Assembly: GCF_932526225.1 (NCBI RefSeq)
Contig: NC_064039.1
Coordinates: 3,733,001-3,797,000, forward strand
Reading direction: 5' to 3'
Source: Nematostella vectensis
Lineage: Eukaryota > Cnidaria > Anthozoa > Actiniaria > Edwardsiidae
Length of the DNA stretch: 64,000 nt
Numbering within the stretch: position 1 is the first letter of the stretch; each line of letters starts with the position of its first letter. The position numbers were made by a program, and so were the translations under genes. Shown piece by piece: positions 1-13,935 of this stretch. The notes beneath the pieces are model-generated. The model was not told where the DNA came from and ran no database searches. It saw only the letters and a program-made list of their open reading frames with translations.

Positions 1-167
1 TGCTTGATAACATCGGCATACCTCCTGCCTCAAAGGGAATAGGGGCTGTGCACAATTTCTTGTCAGTTTTCGGTAAAACACTTGCGAGCTCCGATGTAAT
101 GTATGGATGGTTTTCGACCCAATATTCAACCATCATTCACCTCACTCACTCACACACTCACTCACCC

Positions 168-1350
168 AAGGAGACCAATATGTCACGCAGTAGGGCAAGG
201 TCTGATACCAATATGTCACGCAGTAGGGCAAGGTCTAAGACCAATATGTCACGCAGTAGGGCAAGGTCTGAGACCAATATGTCACCCAGTAGGGCAAGGT
301 CTGAGTCCGACATGTCACGCAATAGGGCAAGTTCTGATACCAATATGTCACGCAGTAGGGCAAGGTCTGAGACCAATATGTCACGCAGTAGGGCAAGGTC
401 TGAGTCCGACATGTCACGCAATAGGGCAAGTTCTGAGACCAATATGTCACGCAAAAGGGCAAGGTCTGAGTCCGACTTGTCACGCAATAGGGCAAGTTCT
501 GATACCAATATGTCACGCAGTAGGGCAAGGTCTGAGACCAATATGTCACGCAAAAGGGCAAGGTCTGAGTTCGACATGTCACGCAATAGGGCAAGTTCTG
601 ATACCAATATGTCACGCAGTAGGGCAAGGTCTGAGTCCGACATGTCACGCAATAGGGCAAGGTCTGAGACCAATATGTCACGCAGTAGGGCAAGGTCTGA
701 GACCAATATGTCACGCAGTAGGGCAAGGTCTGAGACCAATATGTCACGCAGTAGGGCAAGGTCTGAGACTAATATGTCACGCAGTAGGGCAAGAGGTCTG
801 AGACCAATATGTCACGCAAGTAGAGAAGATCTGAGACCGACATGTTGCGCAGGTAGAGAAGATCTGAGACCGACATGTCGCGCAAGTAGAGAAGGTCTGA
901 GACCAATATGTCAAGCAGTAGGGCAAGGTCTGAGACCAATATGTCACGCAGTAGGGCAAGGTCTGAGACCAATATGTGAAGCAGTAGGGCAAGGTCTGAG
1001 ACCAATATGTCACGCAGTAGGGCAAGGTCTGAGACCAATATGTCAAGCAGTAGGGCAAGGTCTGAGACCAATATGTCACGCAGTAGGGCAAGGTCTGAGT
1101 CCGACATGTCACGCAATAGGGCAAGGTCTCATACCAATATGTCACGCAGTAGGGCAAGGTCTGAGACCAATATGTCAAGCAGTAGGGCAAGGTCTGAGAC
1201 CAATATGTCACGCAGTAGGGCAAGAGGTCTGAGTCCGACATGTCACGCAAGTAGAGAAGATCTGAGACCGACATGTCGCGCAAGTAGAGAAGGTTTGAGA
1301 GTGATGTGTCACGCAAGAATAGGTATGAGAGTGATGTGTCACGCTGTAAG
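168..1350. repeat. 33-bp minisatellite array
   Basis: About 35 tandem copies of a 33-bp unit built around the core AATATGTCACGCAGTAGGGC. Variants carry CCGACATGTCACGCAATAGG, or GTAGAGAAGATCTGAGACCG in the outer copies, so at least three unit types are interspersed. Because 33 is divisible by three and the unit has no stop in several frames, long reading frames stay open on both strands, including a 394-residue serine/arginine-rich one at 48-1232. I read these as by-products of the period, since all frames are equally open and no initiation or splice context stands out. The right edge decays from about 1300. Confidence 0.95.
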
Positions 1351-4300
1351 GCCTGATCCAAGCGGCCTCTTGGCACCGTCCCAAAGGTTTAGAGGTACCG
1401 CTTTAATTTCTGTCTTTATTGGTCATTCATATCAATGAACAAAAATTTGGTCTCATTTTGACCACACTTGCTTCTGCTGCCTGCCATAATGAAATTGATG
1501 CTGACATACTTGAATCTTTTATTAGCATATGATATTCATACAATTTTAGATACTTTTGTGAACAATATAACATGAACAATCAAATCAAAAGTGTAATTTA
1601 CATCACTTTAATGGAAGAACTCAAGCTAAACACAAATATACCTTAAAACCTTCAGAGAGCTATTGAATTGATACTTTGTTCACCTCTATTATGAGTAATA
1701 GTTAATAAAATGAATACACTGATACATCTTGTTTCACCTTTTTGTCTTGTTAAGACTAAAATTTAGCCAAACTTCTTTTGACAAAATCCATTCTTCCGAG
1801 GACCAGGAGAATCTAGCAAACACGTTAAAACACAATCGTAATTGATACACCATTCTGTTAAATGAAATAGCAAAGTATTATTTTTCCTTCAAGTTTTGCT
1901 TGAAATTCCGTGCATGGTGAAATAGACGACAGCGTCTTGAAAGATTAGATAATTAGGTTATCAAAGACCAAACAGCTGTAACTCCTCAAAGACCTCCGAC
2001 TCGTGTTTAAAGCATAAAAACACATAATAAATAGTAGTACAACAGTAGCCAAGAATAGACTTTCTGCCCTTAAAAACTATCATATCAATATAAGGAGAAC
2101 AGTTTGCGATAACTCAGCTTCGTCGGGAGCTTTGTGGGGCATGTATATAAAGTTTGGATTTTTTTTGTCTATACTGTGAATTAATTGTCGTATGTCCTAT
2201 TTTATTGTATACAATCGTGTTGATAATTTCTAAATTTTGTCTTTACTAACAACTGCCAAAGCTCCTTGTAAACCTACTAGGACGCGACTTGCTTATCCCT
2301 TGTAGTGTTTGCCTGCTAGTTTGTCTTCTTCCTTCGTTATCTTCTCCTTCTCTTCTTTCTTCAATAAGAAATATTGTCCAACTCACTGAGAACATAATTT
2401 ATCAAGAAGCACACATACTTGTCTTTGTTTTTTTAACTACGTTCTTTCTATCAGGAAGTATGTTTAAATTCTAAAGACGGAGAAATACTGGACGCATCTG
2501 GTCGCGCAAGGTCGCGCGCTCCTTTATGGTACAGCTTCATTCAGCTGAACCCAAACTCTACTCTGTTTTGGTACAGATGGATAAAAAATAAAATGAAAAA
2601 CAAAATCTTAGTGTAATTAATTAAAACCTTTTTCATTTGTATTTTTATGGATAAACTTTGGTTTCTTTTCGGTCTGGCATAAATACTCTGTAAAGCATCT
2701 AAGATACCGTGGTGTCGTATTTGCTTTAATCTTTAAATTATGTAAGCGGGAAATTCGTTCTTTAACTATGGTTTTCCTGATAAATTTTTGGTTGCAAAAC
2801 ACTTTATAGACAGATAACTTACTGATCATGCTGTCATCTGATCGAGGCACAAAAGACAAAGAATTATTTGAATATAAGGGAAGCATCATACAATATATTA
2901 TTTCTGACAATGATGGAAACAAGTTCGCACGACTTTTACTCACAATTGCTTGGAATAACCGTCAATTGACATATTTTTACTATAACCTCGAGTCTTTCTT
3001 TAACTCTACAAAGATCTAATCATTTTTAGCTTTTGCAGGTTTTCGTATTATTATCGTAGAGTTTTTCAAATGGTTGTTACGAGGACTTTAGTATCCTCCC
3101 GCCTAAAAAAAGGACTCTATTTCAAACAAAACATTCAAAGCGCTTCGCTTTTCCATGAGACGGAGCTGTCTGTTGTTAAAGTAGCATGTCTGGACGAGAT
3201 TTGTGGAAATTTTCAGACATAGAGCAGGTTGCTGCAAGCTGGTGGACCTGGTGGCGCAGCATTTAATTAATCGAGTCTGTCCTTTCACCAGAAAGTTATA
3301 ACTAATCCATTGCCCTGCATCAACATGGCAACACATCCACAAACTGAAAAGACCTTAACCACACTAACTCTTAATCTAAATTTCATTTACCAAAAATAAT
3401 TTCACAAATTGGGCCTCCACATCGTTAAAAGACTTTTTCCGTCGGAATTAAAACTTCTGTGCGAGAATAGAGGATTGCATGACTTTGGGGTTTTGGGATA
3501 TTAAAAACAGCTCGTATTTTGCATTTGTGTTCTTTCTTCCATGAAATTGGATTTTTATTAACCGTGTATAATTTTGTAGAAGGTATCAATGTATTTGCAA
3601 AACACCATGTTCGGAATAGTTGTCTTATACGATGATATAGCTATCTTAGAGATACTTGAGACGGTAATTATATATCTTAACGTGTGGCTTTTCTATAGGA
3701 TGATCAACAAACGAAGCAGTAGAACAAACAAGCTCAATCGCCCTCATCTATTGTCGAGCTTTCTGCTAACAAATAGCTAATATCACAGTTGAATGAGATT
3801 ATCGCCTTGGCATATAAACGCCAGACTGCACCAATTGATTTCTTTCTTAACAACCCTCTAGAAATAAATTGATTTTCCTCATGAAAACATCGTTAGCCTC
3901 TGCACTATTTCCTCTACCATTTATCAGCTAATAAACCAACAAAATGGTTTCTTGAATGTGCTAATTTTAACAGGCGCTTCCAGCTTTGGCTGAAGTTTGT
4001 GCAGTCAGAAATCGTTTGCGTGGCGGCTAAAAGTCTTTAAATGTGTAACGGCCGACTTCCTACCGGAATTTCAAGCTTTTGGAAGCTCGAGGAAATTTTA
4101 AGACATCCGCTATTTAAAATCGCTTAGCGGAGAATTAGAGAACCAAAGAGACACCAAAATATGGACAAATTGCCAAAACGCAAAACTGCACCAAAAAACA
4201 GTTATCAACCCTTTTTAGCTAGAATACATCTCATCGTATTAATCTAAAAGTTTCAACGAACACTAGGAATAATCCTTTCCAAATTCCACTTTTGGTTTAC

Positions 4301-6713
4301 CAAAGGAAGTAAGCGGCATAGCGCATTTGTAAGAAAATAAACTGCTTGCTAAAACTAGAATTAAACGAGGTTGTAAAAGCAGACATAACCATAGTAATCT
4401 TGAGGAATAAGAGCTTCCTTTACTCATGGGTCAAGGTCCGCGTCGCGTTTACTAATCGCGTTAGCAGCGTTCGTGAGTTACGATTATGATTCCGGCATCG
4501 ACTCCAATCTCAACATACCTTCACTCTGGTAATTCTAAGTTCCTAAGTTCCAAGCGAATATAGGTTTCCTTTTGAAGAATCTTACGAAAATACCAGTTAC
4601 AAACAACACGTGAGATACCACTAGGATAACACAATGGCTTCGTTCGTACACTCGCCCAGCCTGACTGGATTGAGACCGAAGTGAGCCAAGCTTATATAGC
4701 CACTGCTAGGCGCCAAAAATATGACTACTGGGGAGTATTGCAAATAAAAGTCTAAGCGAGTATGGGCTAAAACTCAGCATGGGTTTCTTAGATTTTGACC
4801 GCGCTCTCCCCGCTGGGTTTTTATACACCCCTGTGTACAAGACAAATCTAGCCTACTCGCCCAAACAACCGCAGCCTTCGACAAAATGGCTCCTTGTATG
4901 TTTATTCATAGCCGCAGAGCTGACGTATTTCTATCTTTTCCGTGTTCGAGTTAGGATATTGCTCCAAGATGCCGGTGAGAACACACAGGCCGCTTTTCAT
5001 CCATTAATCGTTTTATTCACAGACTGTCAAATGCAACCTTTGTTTTCTGCATTCTGACCAGTAGACGTTAAACCCCCTTTCAATTGAATCTTTCTAAATC
5101 TTTGCTTATTTTGTCCCATTATCGTTATTTCTGCGGCAGGGCGAATCGCTCGCTCTGCTGGCCCAATATAATAGTTGCGAATTTATTAGTTCTTGGAGAT
5201 TGCCTTTAGGCAAAGTTATAAAATGATGCCGGCTTCGCGTAATTGCCTAAGTCCAGACAACCCCCTCTCCTTCACGTTGCAAATAAGCCATCTTACCACC
5301 CCTAAATGAATACACACAGAAATCTAATTGATCTAAAGAAGGTGAAACGCGTTGTGTTGACTTTCCTTCATCTTGCGTGCATACTTAAACAAATATATTG
5401 ATCAGCGCCTGTAAAATCCATCCTTTTCATTGAGAAAGCTAAGAGAAAACGCTCCTATGTAAAGTCCAAATAGATTGATTAATTATATATCGCGCTAATT
5501 TTGCCGTAAGCGATAACAGAACAAACAGCGGACATGCACAGGTCTGCCAGTGTCCGAAAAAAGTTTCGTAAGTCATTGTGGTGTTTACTAAAAGAAGCAA
5601 CGACAAAAAGCCGACCCCTGAAGGCAAACGCGGCTACTCCGACATATTCTACCGATTATCTTGCTCACCGATCGGACCTTTCAAATGTGAACTGCTCGCG
5701 AAGAGCTCAAAACTTCCTGACAAGACCATTTCTTAATAAAAAAAAAATTAAATATTACTAAAACTATTACAAACTAAAATAGTTAGCACAGAAAAATGTT
5801 GACAAAATATATAGTACAAAGATGCCAAGAACGCTTTTAAACGTTGATAACAGAACCAAACCTCCCTCCTCAAATCTTCTCTAGCATTTGCGAATATGGC
5901 GGTCTTGTCAAAACGAAAAACACATTTTAAATAATACCGATGTATTTTGTTTTTCTGAAGAAAACTGCTAAGTTTCACCATTAAGTAAAATACACAGTGT
6001 CAAGTTTGTAATGATTATCAAGAAAGGGAAACTGATAAAATACGAACGCTCGTGAATACATTGTTTGCTGTTTTCTTTCTATAGCTTCTGTAGATTCGAA
6101 TAGTTAATATTTTCTTGCCCCATAAGCAGGTGTACGCTTTTGCTAGAATACAACTATTTACAAATACATTTTTGGGTTTTCAACCAAGTATAGGGAAATT
6201 AGAAAAATACGATATTAGTATCCAGTGTGGGGAATGTTTCTATTTTCGACTCTGTGGAACTTGGCGCCTCCTTGAGTCCGCGTATGGCATAATAACGACA
6301 ACTTAAAACGATCATCGGCCCGATATTCCATTCATTTTTCTATTTACTGATTTCTCGGGTGAATATTATATGCTTGTATAGTTCATAAATTGCGAATATT
6401 GTGGCGCAGAGGCCAGTAATAATTGTTTTTTTTTCGTTGAAGCACAAGAGTGAGCCGTAACTCGCACTATAAGTTCTGCTATAATTCCTTCCTGGGCTAG
6501 TTATCAGACATACCGGCGCCTTTTTGACGCGTTCTTAGGATCCTAGAAACACGATGACTGGGGATTCCTATATCCGTATAGCCCGTTCACCCGGAGTTCA
6601 AACTCAAGCTTTAGCAAAGGAACTCTCGGCTTTGCGTTACACGACCGTGTAATACCGAGCAACCCTGGCGTGCCTGGTGTTGTGTTTTTGGTTATTCGTC
6701 GAGTCACTGTTAC
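1351..6713. other. Intergenic region, no gene recognised
   Basis: AT-rich DNA left of the first Zic gene. Reading frames here are all under about 110 codons and none shows a recognisable domain, exon with splice sites, or RNA gene. The part nearest 6713 should contain the Zic 3' UTR, but I could not fix a polyadenylation site. Distal enhancers of the Zic gene could lie here, though the sequence alone does not show it. Confidence 0.5.
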
Positions 6714-7958
6714 TTAGTATGAAGCGAGCGCCGGCTGGCCTGGCGCTAGAGAGCTCGAGCTCTCCATGTGAAAGTGATCGTGGTGCGTCGAGCCGGGAAT
6801 TCTGTTGAACCATTCAGACATCGGTGGGTATGTTGACGCTGAGGGGAAATTAGGCGAAGTCTTTGCGCTGGAGCCGCCATCATCACTAGGACTTCCCACC
6901 CCGGAGTCGGATGGCTTCGAGTGGAGTTTCATATGTTTTCGAAGCGAGCTTGGGTGTGTGTAACTCTTGTTACATCCATCCACCTTACAGATATAAGGCT
7001 TGTCCGAAGTGTGGACGTGTGAGTGCTTTTTGCGATCGCTAGAATTCGCGAACCTGCGATCACATCCCGGGAACTCACAAATGAAAGGCTTTTCGCCGGT
7101 ATGTGTCCGTTTGTGAATTTTCAAGTTCTCGGAGCGCGCGAAAAGTTTACCGCATCCAGGAAAAGGGCAGGCAAATGGCTTTTCTCCTGTGTGAACTCTG
7201 ATGTGGTTAATCAACTTATACTTGGCTTTGAAAGGGAGTCCGTTTCGTGCGCAGTCCTTCCAGTAGCAAACATGTGTGGTGCTTTCTGGCCCACCGACGT
7301 GGTCTTCGGATAGATGTGCCACAATATCGTGCATTCGAAAGAACTGCCGTCCACATGGCTTACCTTTGCTTCCAGGTTCGATCCATTCGCACATAACAAC
7401 ATGACTCAAAGGCTGTCGAAGGAATCCAGGCGGCATTGCAAGCCCTGGATGTTGCATGTACTCGTAGCGCGGCGGTCCAAATGGACTCGTAAACTGCGAA
7501 TGGTCAAGCTTGTCCGGGTCGGGACGGCCATAGATTTCAAGCCCCTTGCTGAAGCGGTAAGCTTGGCTTAACGAGCTTGCGTTCTGAGGGTAGTGTGCAG
7601 GGGGATCATGAGCGTGTGCGACTGAGAAGAATCCATGCGGGGATCCGTTGCCACCATCCCTGTGGGGCTCTTGTAGACTGCTGTAGTGGTTCGGATGCAA
7701 CGGGTGTACGACGGGGCCGTGAAACATGTTGTGATGTCTCGGCACCGTCGCTCCACGAGGGTTTGTGCTTTCGGTTAATGTTAACCCCGCGTTTGATGTT
7801 CGCAGGGCCGAGGTAGAACCGCTGGTGTAAGCGTCTTGTCCTGGGTAGATGTAATCGTGCGACGAGGGGCGAGCCGGCCGTGAGTTCTGTCCCGTGCTAT
7901 AGGGATAGTGGGAGCTCGTAGAATTACTACTGTAGGATTCTTGGGTCGAACTCATCAC
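6714..7958 (-). CDS. zic: Zic-family zinc finger transcription factor (copy 1)
   Basis: A 414-residue intronless reading frame with five C2H2 zinc fingers at about residues 190-346. Finger 1 uses C190, C202, H215 and H220 with W192. Finger 2 uses C231, C236, H252 and H256 with W233. This paired tryptophan arrangement is typical of the Zic/Gli/Glis group. Fingers 3-5 (about 264-346) have regular spacing and HTGEKPF-type linkers, and the stretch [20 protein letters not shown] is classic Zic. The N-terminal half is rich in Ser, His, Tyr and Pro. The C-terminal tail is Ser-rich and contains EWF (382-384), resembling the EWY near the end of bilaterian Zic proteins. It should be a nuclear DNA-binding regulator; family members act in neural and mesodermal patterning. 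Two methionines start the frame and I kept the first. The finger region is more Zic-like than that of the second copy. Confidence 0.97.
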   Translation of the reverse strand: MMSSTQESYSSNSTSSHYPYSTGQNSRPARPSSHDYIYPGQDAYTSGSTSALRTSNAGLTLTESTNPRGATVPRHHNMFHGPVVHPLHPNHYSSLQEPHRDGGNGSPHGFFSVAHAHDPPAHYPQNASSLSQAYRFSKGLEIYGRPDPDKLDHSQFTSPFGPPRYEYMQHPGLAMPPGFLRQPLSHVVMCEWIEPGSKGKPCGRQFFRMHDIVAHLSEDHVGGPESTTHVCYWKDCARNGLPFKAKYKLINHIRVHTGEKPFACPFPGCGKLFARSENLKIHKRTHTGEKPFICEFPGCDRRFANSSDRKKHSHVHTSDKPYICKVDGCNKSYTHPSSLRKHMKLHSKPSDSGVGSPSDDGGSSAKTSPNFPSASTYPPMSEWFNRIPGSTHHDHFHMESSSSLAPGQPALASY

Positions 7959-8387
7959 ACTGACCCACAGGAGGACTCCACTGTCGTGATGTCGGAATTT
8001 GCAGTAGCGTGAGAGCGCTGTGGAAACTTCAATAGATAACTAGAATCCGCTCTTTGTCTATTTCACACTTCCTTTGCCGTAGAGTGTTGGTGATAAACCG
8101 GTGAGTGTCGTGACACAAAAAAAATAGTTCACACCATTTGCTATTACAAACGTGAAATGCTGACGAAGTGAGAGCACGTAGATCACGGGGTCCTGGCTAG
8201 GGAGCTTGATGTTTGACTGGGAACCTTGGACGTGCTGTGTTCTCGGTGAAAACCGCCTTGCAGTCCTCCAAAGCATCTGTACTGCGCTATGTTGTGGTCC
8301 CAGCGTGATGGCTCGTTCTATTGTAACTCGGCTTCTATGCCCTTTGATTGACATCATCGGCTTGTTGATAGTTTGACATCCAATCAA

Positions 8388-8398
8388 CTCCTTATAGC
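8388..8398 (-). promoter_or_regulatory. Candidate TATA box upstream of Zic copy 1
   Basis: On the minus strand the sequence reads GGGCTATAAGGAG, a good TATA-like match about 430 bases before the Zic start codon. It is flanked by GC-rich DNA, and an ATTGG-type motif lies a little downstream. There is no direct evidence of initiation here, so this is a tentative core-promoter call. Confidence 0.3.
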
Positions 8399-8399
8399 C

Positions 8400-11300
8400 C
8401 GCGGGCGTTAGCTTCGATAAATATTTGAAGGCTCCTTGGCCCTATCAAAGCCAATCAATTGTTAGTGTTTCCATAATAGTTTCCCTTCGGAAGACAAACT
8501 TATTTGCAATTAGGGGAAAAGGCTCTTGAGAAGATCTTTGCCGTCAAGACCTGAGTTCGTCAGTCGTGATAAACTTCGTAATCTCGGCCTTCTTGACAGA
8601 GAGCGCAAATAGGATTATCGCCCCTTTGTCAATATTTGCTCACAAGTAAAGATGTGTAATTTATGTCGATTCTCAAATATTTACCGTTGGTATAAGAACT
8701 GGTTATTATTGGGGAGGGAGGGTAGGGTATTCTCGACTAAAGACATCTAATTGCCCGTTTTTACCCGACTACCCCCCTGTGGTGGCCGACTTGATCCAGG
8801 GAGTGTTGGATGAGCTTCTAAGCGATCCCCCAATCAAGTTGCAAAAACAACATTGAGACCGTTGAACGATCTGTTAACAGAAGAATTCTCACTCTAGACG
8901 AGAGGTGTCGAAGGGTATAGATATAACGACATGTTTATTGGCCTGTCTGAAACAGTCCTGTCACAATATGGACTGGCAAGGATCTTTTATCATTTTTAGC
9001 AATCTTAATTGTCCGCTGATTTACGAGATGCAGGAAGAACTCTTCACAACGAAAGACCACATAACATGGACCGTCAATAAAAGACTACAAACATGATACC
9101 ATAATTGTATAATTCATGCCTAAACATGACATTAGCTTGGAATGTAGAGTACGCAGCGACACGCGAGCATTGCATTGATAGATACTAGTCTTTGTTTGAG
9201 GTCAGTTGATACGAGGTAATGATTTTTTCGCGCCTTGTCATTTTATGACGGCCCATTTAACGGGTTTAGATCTTACGGCAATACACACAGCGGCCTCGGT
9301 CAAGTTATCGTGTTGATATATAGCTAACAATACCACTTGAATTTGAGTGGTTATCACAAAACATTGTATAGCGCTTCAAGTGAGTCATTGTGTTTGGGTT
9401 CCTTTGAGCGAGCCGACATTTAGCGAAGTCTACGAGACCATGGGCAAATGCTTTGCCACGGTAAGGTATATGTTTCTAGCGCGCAGGGAAGAACAAAACC
9501 GTTAATTTGAGCCATCCGAGAAATTTGAGATCCACTATACAAACCCCCCACCACACCAGCCAACAGGAAGTGATAGAAAACAATTGAGGACTGATTCGAG
9601 CTAGTCGCTTAACTATACATTACAATTATATTCTTGTACAACTCATCAATTGAGGTCTAAACCCATAGACAAATAAAGGAAAATTGCATTACTTTAGAGT
9701 TTCTAAAACCTTTACGTGAGTGTCAAATGAGATATCCAATTTAAAAAACATTTTGAAAAGCAATTTATTACCCGAGTGGTATACCGCAGTGGTTGGTCCG
9801 TAAACACGCTGAACCCGACAACACGAAAGCGGCAGTATTGGTTCGTACGGCTAAATATTGTGTTAGCTTATACAAGAACATTTCTCGCAGGGCGGGGTGA
9901 TAACTTGTGAACAAAACACGACAAATAATCAAATCGCTCCTTATCCATCCCTCGACTAATCTTTCATAAAAATCACTTGACATTCAGTCAGATTTTTCTC
10001 TTACACTTAAGACGGGGTCATGCTTTTATTGCACTGTGATGAGCGTGAAACTTAATTTGGTTAGGAACGCACAGCTGTTGTGAGCGCGTGCTCCTTTTGC
10101 TCTCGACAAGATTTTGAACGAGCTTCTTAAATCTATGAGAACACAAACAGACTTTGAGCTCGCGTGACAGGAGAGACGAAATCCACGGGGCATGAATACT
10201 ATCCATTCTATTTTCCCCCGGCAAGCTACAAATAAAATCATGAATTTTAAATTCGGAGAACGCCTTTAGCGCGATGCAATACGTGAATAGAGCAGCAGCG
10301 TCTGGATCGACACACAGGGTTAGCGTTTCTCTTTACTAAGTTGTAGTGGATTTTTAGTTTTCATGTCAAGAAGACGAACAGTAGTATCTCTCTATGGGGG
10401 AGTTGTTGGTATGGATCAAGCTGCGAGGCTTGTACCAATAATATCAGGCATGTAAATTTGGAGGTATTTTTAATTACGCTCCGGCCTCCCTTAGGCCAAC
10501 GCGAAGATCTTGTAATATAAACAACCTGGCCAGCCAAGGCTATGTTTCAACTCGCACAATTTTCGCGTAAGCACGCCTCACATGCATCTACGACTCGGGA
10601 AAACTAGTGGAAAGCGGTTTGGGGCGGTCTAGGAAAAATCCGTTCGGTGGCAACAAACCATAATACCAAGAAAAAGCACCGGTGACTTACAGGTTCCTTT
10701 ATATGCGTTTTTAGGAAAGGGTCGTAACACTCCACGGGACACGATATTTTGATTGGTTTTCCTTCCGCTGGGGTTGAAAGAAGCGCGCACTATCTAATGT
10801 GGCCGAAATTAAGCCTCAAAACGAGCGCAGGAGAGAGGAAAAGGGTTAATTAAGGACTTTTTCAGAAGAGGAAAGATTGCGCGATAAACGCTGGTTTACT
10901 TCACGGGTCTATTGAAACAGTCTTCCCGTGTTATGCCTAGCTCCGGGCGACAATCGCGTGTCATCCCTTATCTAGGGTGTTGCAAAAAGACGAAATATAT
11001 CAGTATAATGGCAAAACTCACTCCGACCCCGCGCCCTTTTATAGAAAGTGACAAAGTTTTTTTCACTCATTTCCATAAGTAACCTTAAATATTAAAGAAA
11101 AAATTATCATTATTAAGCAGTCCCGATTTCTAGACAAATATCAGTAGATGACCAGTTTATATCCAGAATCAAGATAAATTATCTGAACTTTCTGTCATGA
11201 TATATTAATGGGGTTTATCAAAAATGTGATAACACGCTTTGACATTATTTTTCACACCTTTTATAACGCCTTCGCTATCGCCCTTTCTGCCTCAAGAAAC

Positions 11301-13650
11301 CCCGAAGAAGTCGGAAGTGGTTTAAAGAAAAATAAAGGAAATTATAGCACTTCATATTAACAAACCACTTAAGAAAATATATGGATGCCGTTTTGAGCTG
11401 AATATCCGCTTATGAAGTGTTAAACTATAATTGGTTTTAAACGCGCAAAACTGCGTAAACAAACATTGTAGTTATTCCGTGAAGTGCTTTGGGTTGCTAA
11501 TAAGCGATATCCAGTTGCATCTTGCTTTTGGTGGTCACATGCTGACGATCAGTTATTAAAAAGCCGAAAGTTATTGTATTTGACGGATTACGAGGTTTAT
11601 TAATTAAAGGGTTTTGCAACGTTTGAATGGAATTTCAATGAACGATTTAAAAACAGATACTACACCTTTTGGATTTGTAAGAAAACGGATCACCTACTTA
11701 ATTTTACGGGAAATGAATAAAAGGGTTAATAAAACGAACATGAGAACCGGAATTTTCACATGAACATAAGAAATAATGTAATAACTAACTAAAACTCAAC
11801 TAGACATCTTGTTGAATCCGTTTCAGATAAACATGAGTTCGAATTATCCAGGGAAATGATATTTAGAAAAGTACTTAAAGAATAACAAAATTATTTAAGA
11901 GTTGCCAGGAGTGATAAGAGTTATCAGTATTCTAATCGAGTTTAAAAAAAAAAAAATTCTTACTGATCATAGCTTTATGATCTTCCGAACAAGAGATCCA
12001 GACAGCCTAATTCAAGAAGTTATATTTGGTAAAGATATTGCAGGATGTCTTAATTCAAAACAAAGGACGGTTTATCAGACTGTATCTTGTGAAGATGAGA
12101 TGGCCTAATGAGACGAGTGGAAATGAAAAGACCGTGATCCTTAAAGATAATTCCATGAAGCTCCTGAATGGCGGGAAGGCGGAGTGCGGTGTGTTTGAAG
12201 CACGGGTATCCGAGTATAAGTACCAACTATTTACAACCAGTTAAATTAATTATTCACACTTTAACATCCTTCCTTGGCGGGTTCTTAGCGAAAGGGGATT
12301 TTTAGTTTAGCTCTTATTCTATGCTTTCCTTTTTTGACAAAAAAGAATATTTTATCCTATTGTTTGGGGTTGTTATGTGGAAAATCAAAAAGACATATGG
12401 ATTAAAGAACGAAAATATCTAAGCTAATTTTTTCTTGTTTTCTTGTATTTTTTGTCACGTCTTTACTTCTTTTAGAGTATTGTATGATCGTGAAAAACAT
12501 TTTAATATTACTCTACTTCAAAGGGATTTCCACTTTAGAATGGAACTTTCCTCTTGACTTTATCCGTGTCGTCGGTGAAAGAACGCAACCTATAGAAGCC
12601 ATTTAGTTTCTGCTTTCATGAATGTTTTTTTTTATGTCCTGCAACTCAGTTTTAATCGGGTGAGTGAGTAGGTGACAATATAGTAGAAGAGTGAGTGTTA
12701 GAATCGTTTCAGAAGCGAAATTTAAAGCTATACCTTAGTGGAAATGGACATAACTATTTCGTGTGATAAAAATACTCTTAAACACCTGAAACACTAACCC
12801 GTATAATGACGGCAACGCTAGCAAGAGCGAAGATTGCGGAATTCTCGGGCGGTCCTTGTTAGACTAGAAAGAGAAAAGGGCAAACCAACAAAAACCAAAC
12901 CCTGATTGACGACAAGGTAGCCGAGAAGCACAGTAGCAATTCACACATAATTGAATTAAAGGCGACCTAGTGTCATGTTGGTCCCTTTAGACCTTCCCCA
13001 ACGCGGGTCAGACAATGCTATAGGCAGAGTTCACGGGGGGAGTTCACAGCGAGATAGAGAGTCTTAAACAAACACTGAAATAAAAAGAGGAACAGAGGGT
13101 GGTGATCTATTTCGCCGGCGATCTGCGGCGAAAACTGTCAATTTACAAGATTTAAAAGGCACCCGCAAGTCTACACGCGTCTCATAATAGCATCTCATTA
13201 CTTTGAGGAAAAGTATTGCTTTGCGCTATCGTTATAATCTTTTACCAGTTCTTTGGCTTTGCGTCTTTGTAACAAATGTTTTGTTTCTGTTCTATCATCT
13301 TTATGCAGCAAAACTAAGGCTTAAGAAATAGAGAGCTCCTCTTAAAAAGACAACAAAAAAGGTATAAATGAATAGTTACTAAAGCCGGACCTTCAAATCG
13401 CTCCAGGCTAATGATAAGACCTGTTTTTGTCTGGAACATTCGATTTGTGTTTCCACTTGTTGCTTAATCGTTTCCAAGTCGTCGGTTCCTCATATAGCGC
13501 CCTTTCAAGCATGGCAAGAAAATTCGAACATTTGCCTGGGAGCACAATCTAAATTAGACGTGGGCAGCGGCCCTTTTGATAGCCATAAGTTGTCGGTTTA
13601 CTCAAATAAACACTGCATTTATAGCCTTACTTATATTTCGAAACATGCTT
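8400..13650. other. Intergenic region, no gene recognised
   Basis: About 5 kb upstream of Zic copy 1. Reading frames are short and unremarkable, with no RNA gene, tandem array or recognisable transposon. A plausible location for cis-regulatory DNA, with no specific site I can defend. Confidence 0.45.
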
Positions 13651-13689
13651 TCGTGGGTTAAAGTGTAAGAAATGGTGCTGATGCGGTTG

Positions 13690-13935
13690 TCAATAACCGT
13701 CGATACACAGTTGTATCTTTTGAAGAATACTCGCCTGTTTGTCGAGGGTGACGTCGTCTGTGACATTGTACAGTCGGCTCTCCACTCTCATTTGCACCTG
13801 CGGCGATATAGCCACAATTGTTCTTAAAAAATTTCGCTGCTCTCTTGGTTTGCATTCATTTGCCATAAGATATAAATCGTTAAAAGATAATTGAGAAGTA
13901 TGCAGTAAAGGGTACCGATACGTTTGAGCGTACAA
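13690..13935 (-). CDS. Possible small ORF or exon, unknown function
   Basis: An 81-codon frame on the minus strand whose last 58 codons, from an internal ATG near 13863, have a protein-like composition: charged and hydrophobic residues alternate (for example REQRNFLRTIVAISPQ, then LDKQASILQKIQ). I do not recognise a family. It ends in TGA soon after the segment LCIDGY. It could be a terminal exon, a small protein, a transposon relic, or chance. No flanking splice sites or partner exons were established. Confidence 0.25.
   Translation of the reverse strand: MYAQTYRYPLLHTSQLSFNDLYLMANECKPREQRNFLRTIVAISPQVQMRVESRLYNVTDDVTLDKQASILQKIQLCIDGY

Noticed and set aside
48-1232. 394-residue serine/arginine-rich reading frame
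   Set aside because: It is the 33-bp minisatellite read in a stop-free frame; other frames and the opposite strand are equally open, so there is no coding signal.
7023-7816. Several frames overlapping Zic copy 1
   Set aside because: Antisense or shifted shadows of the zinc-finger coding sequence.
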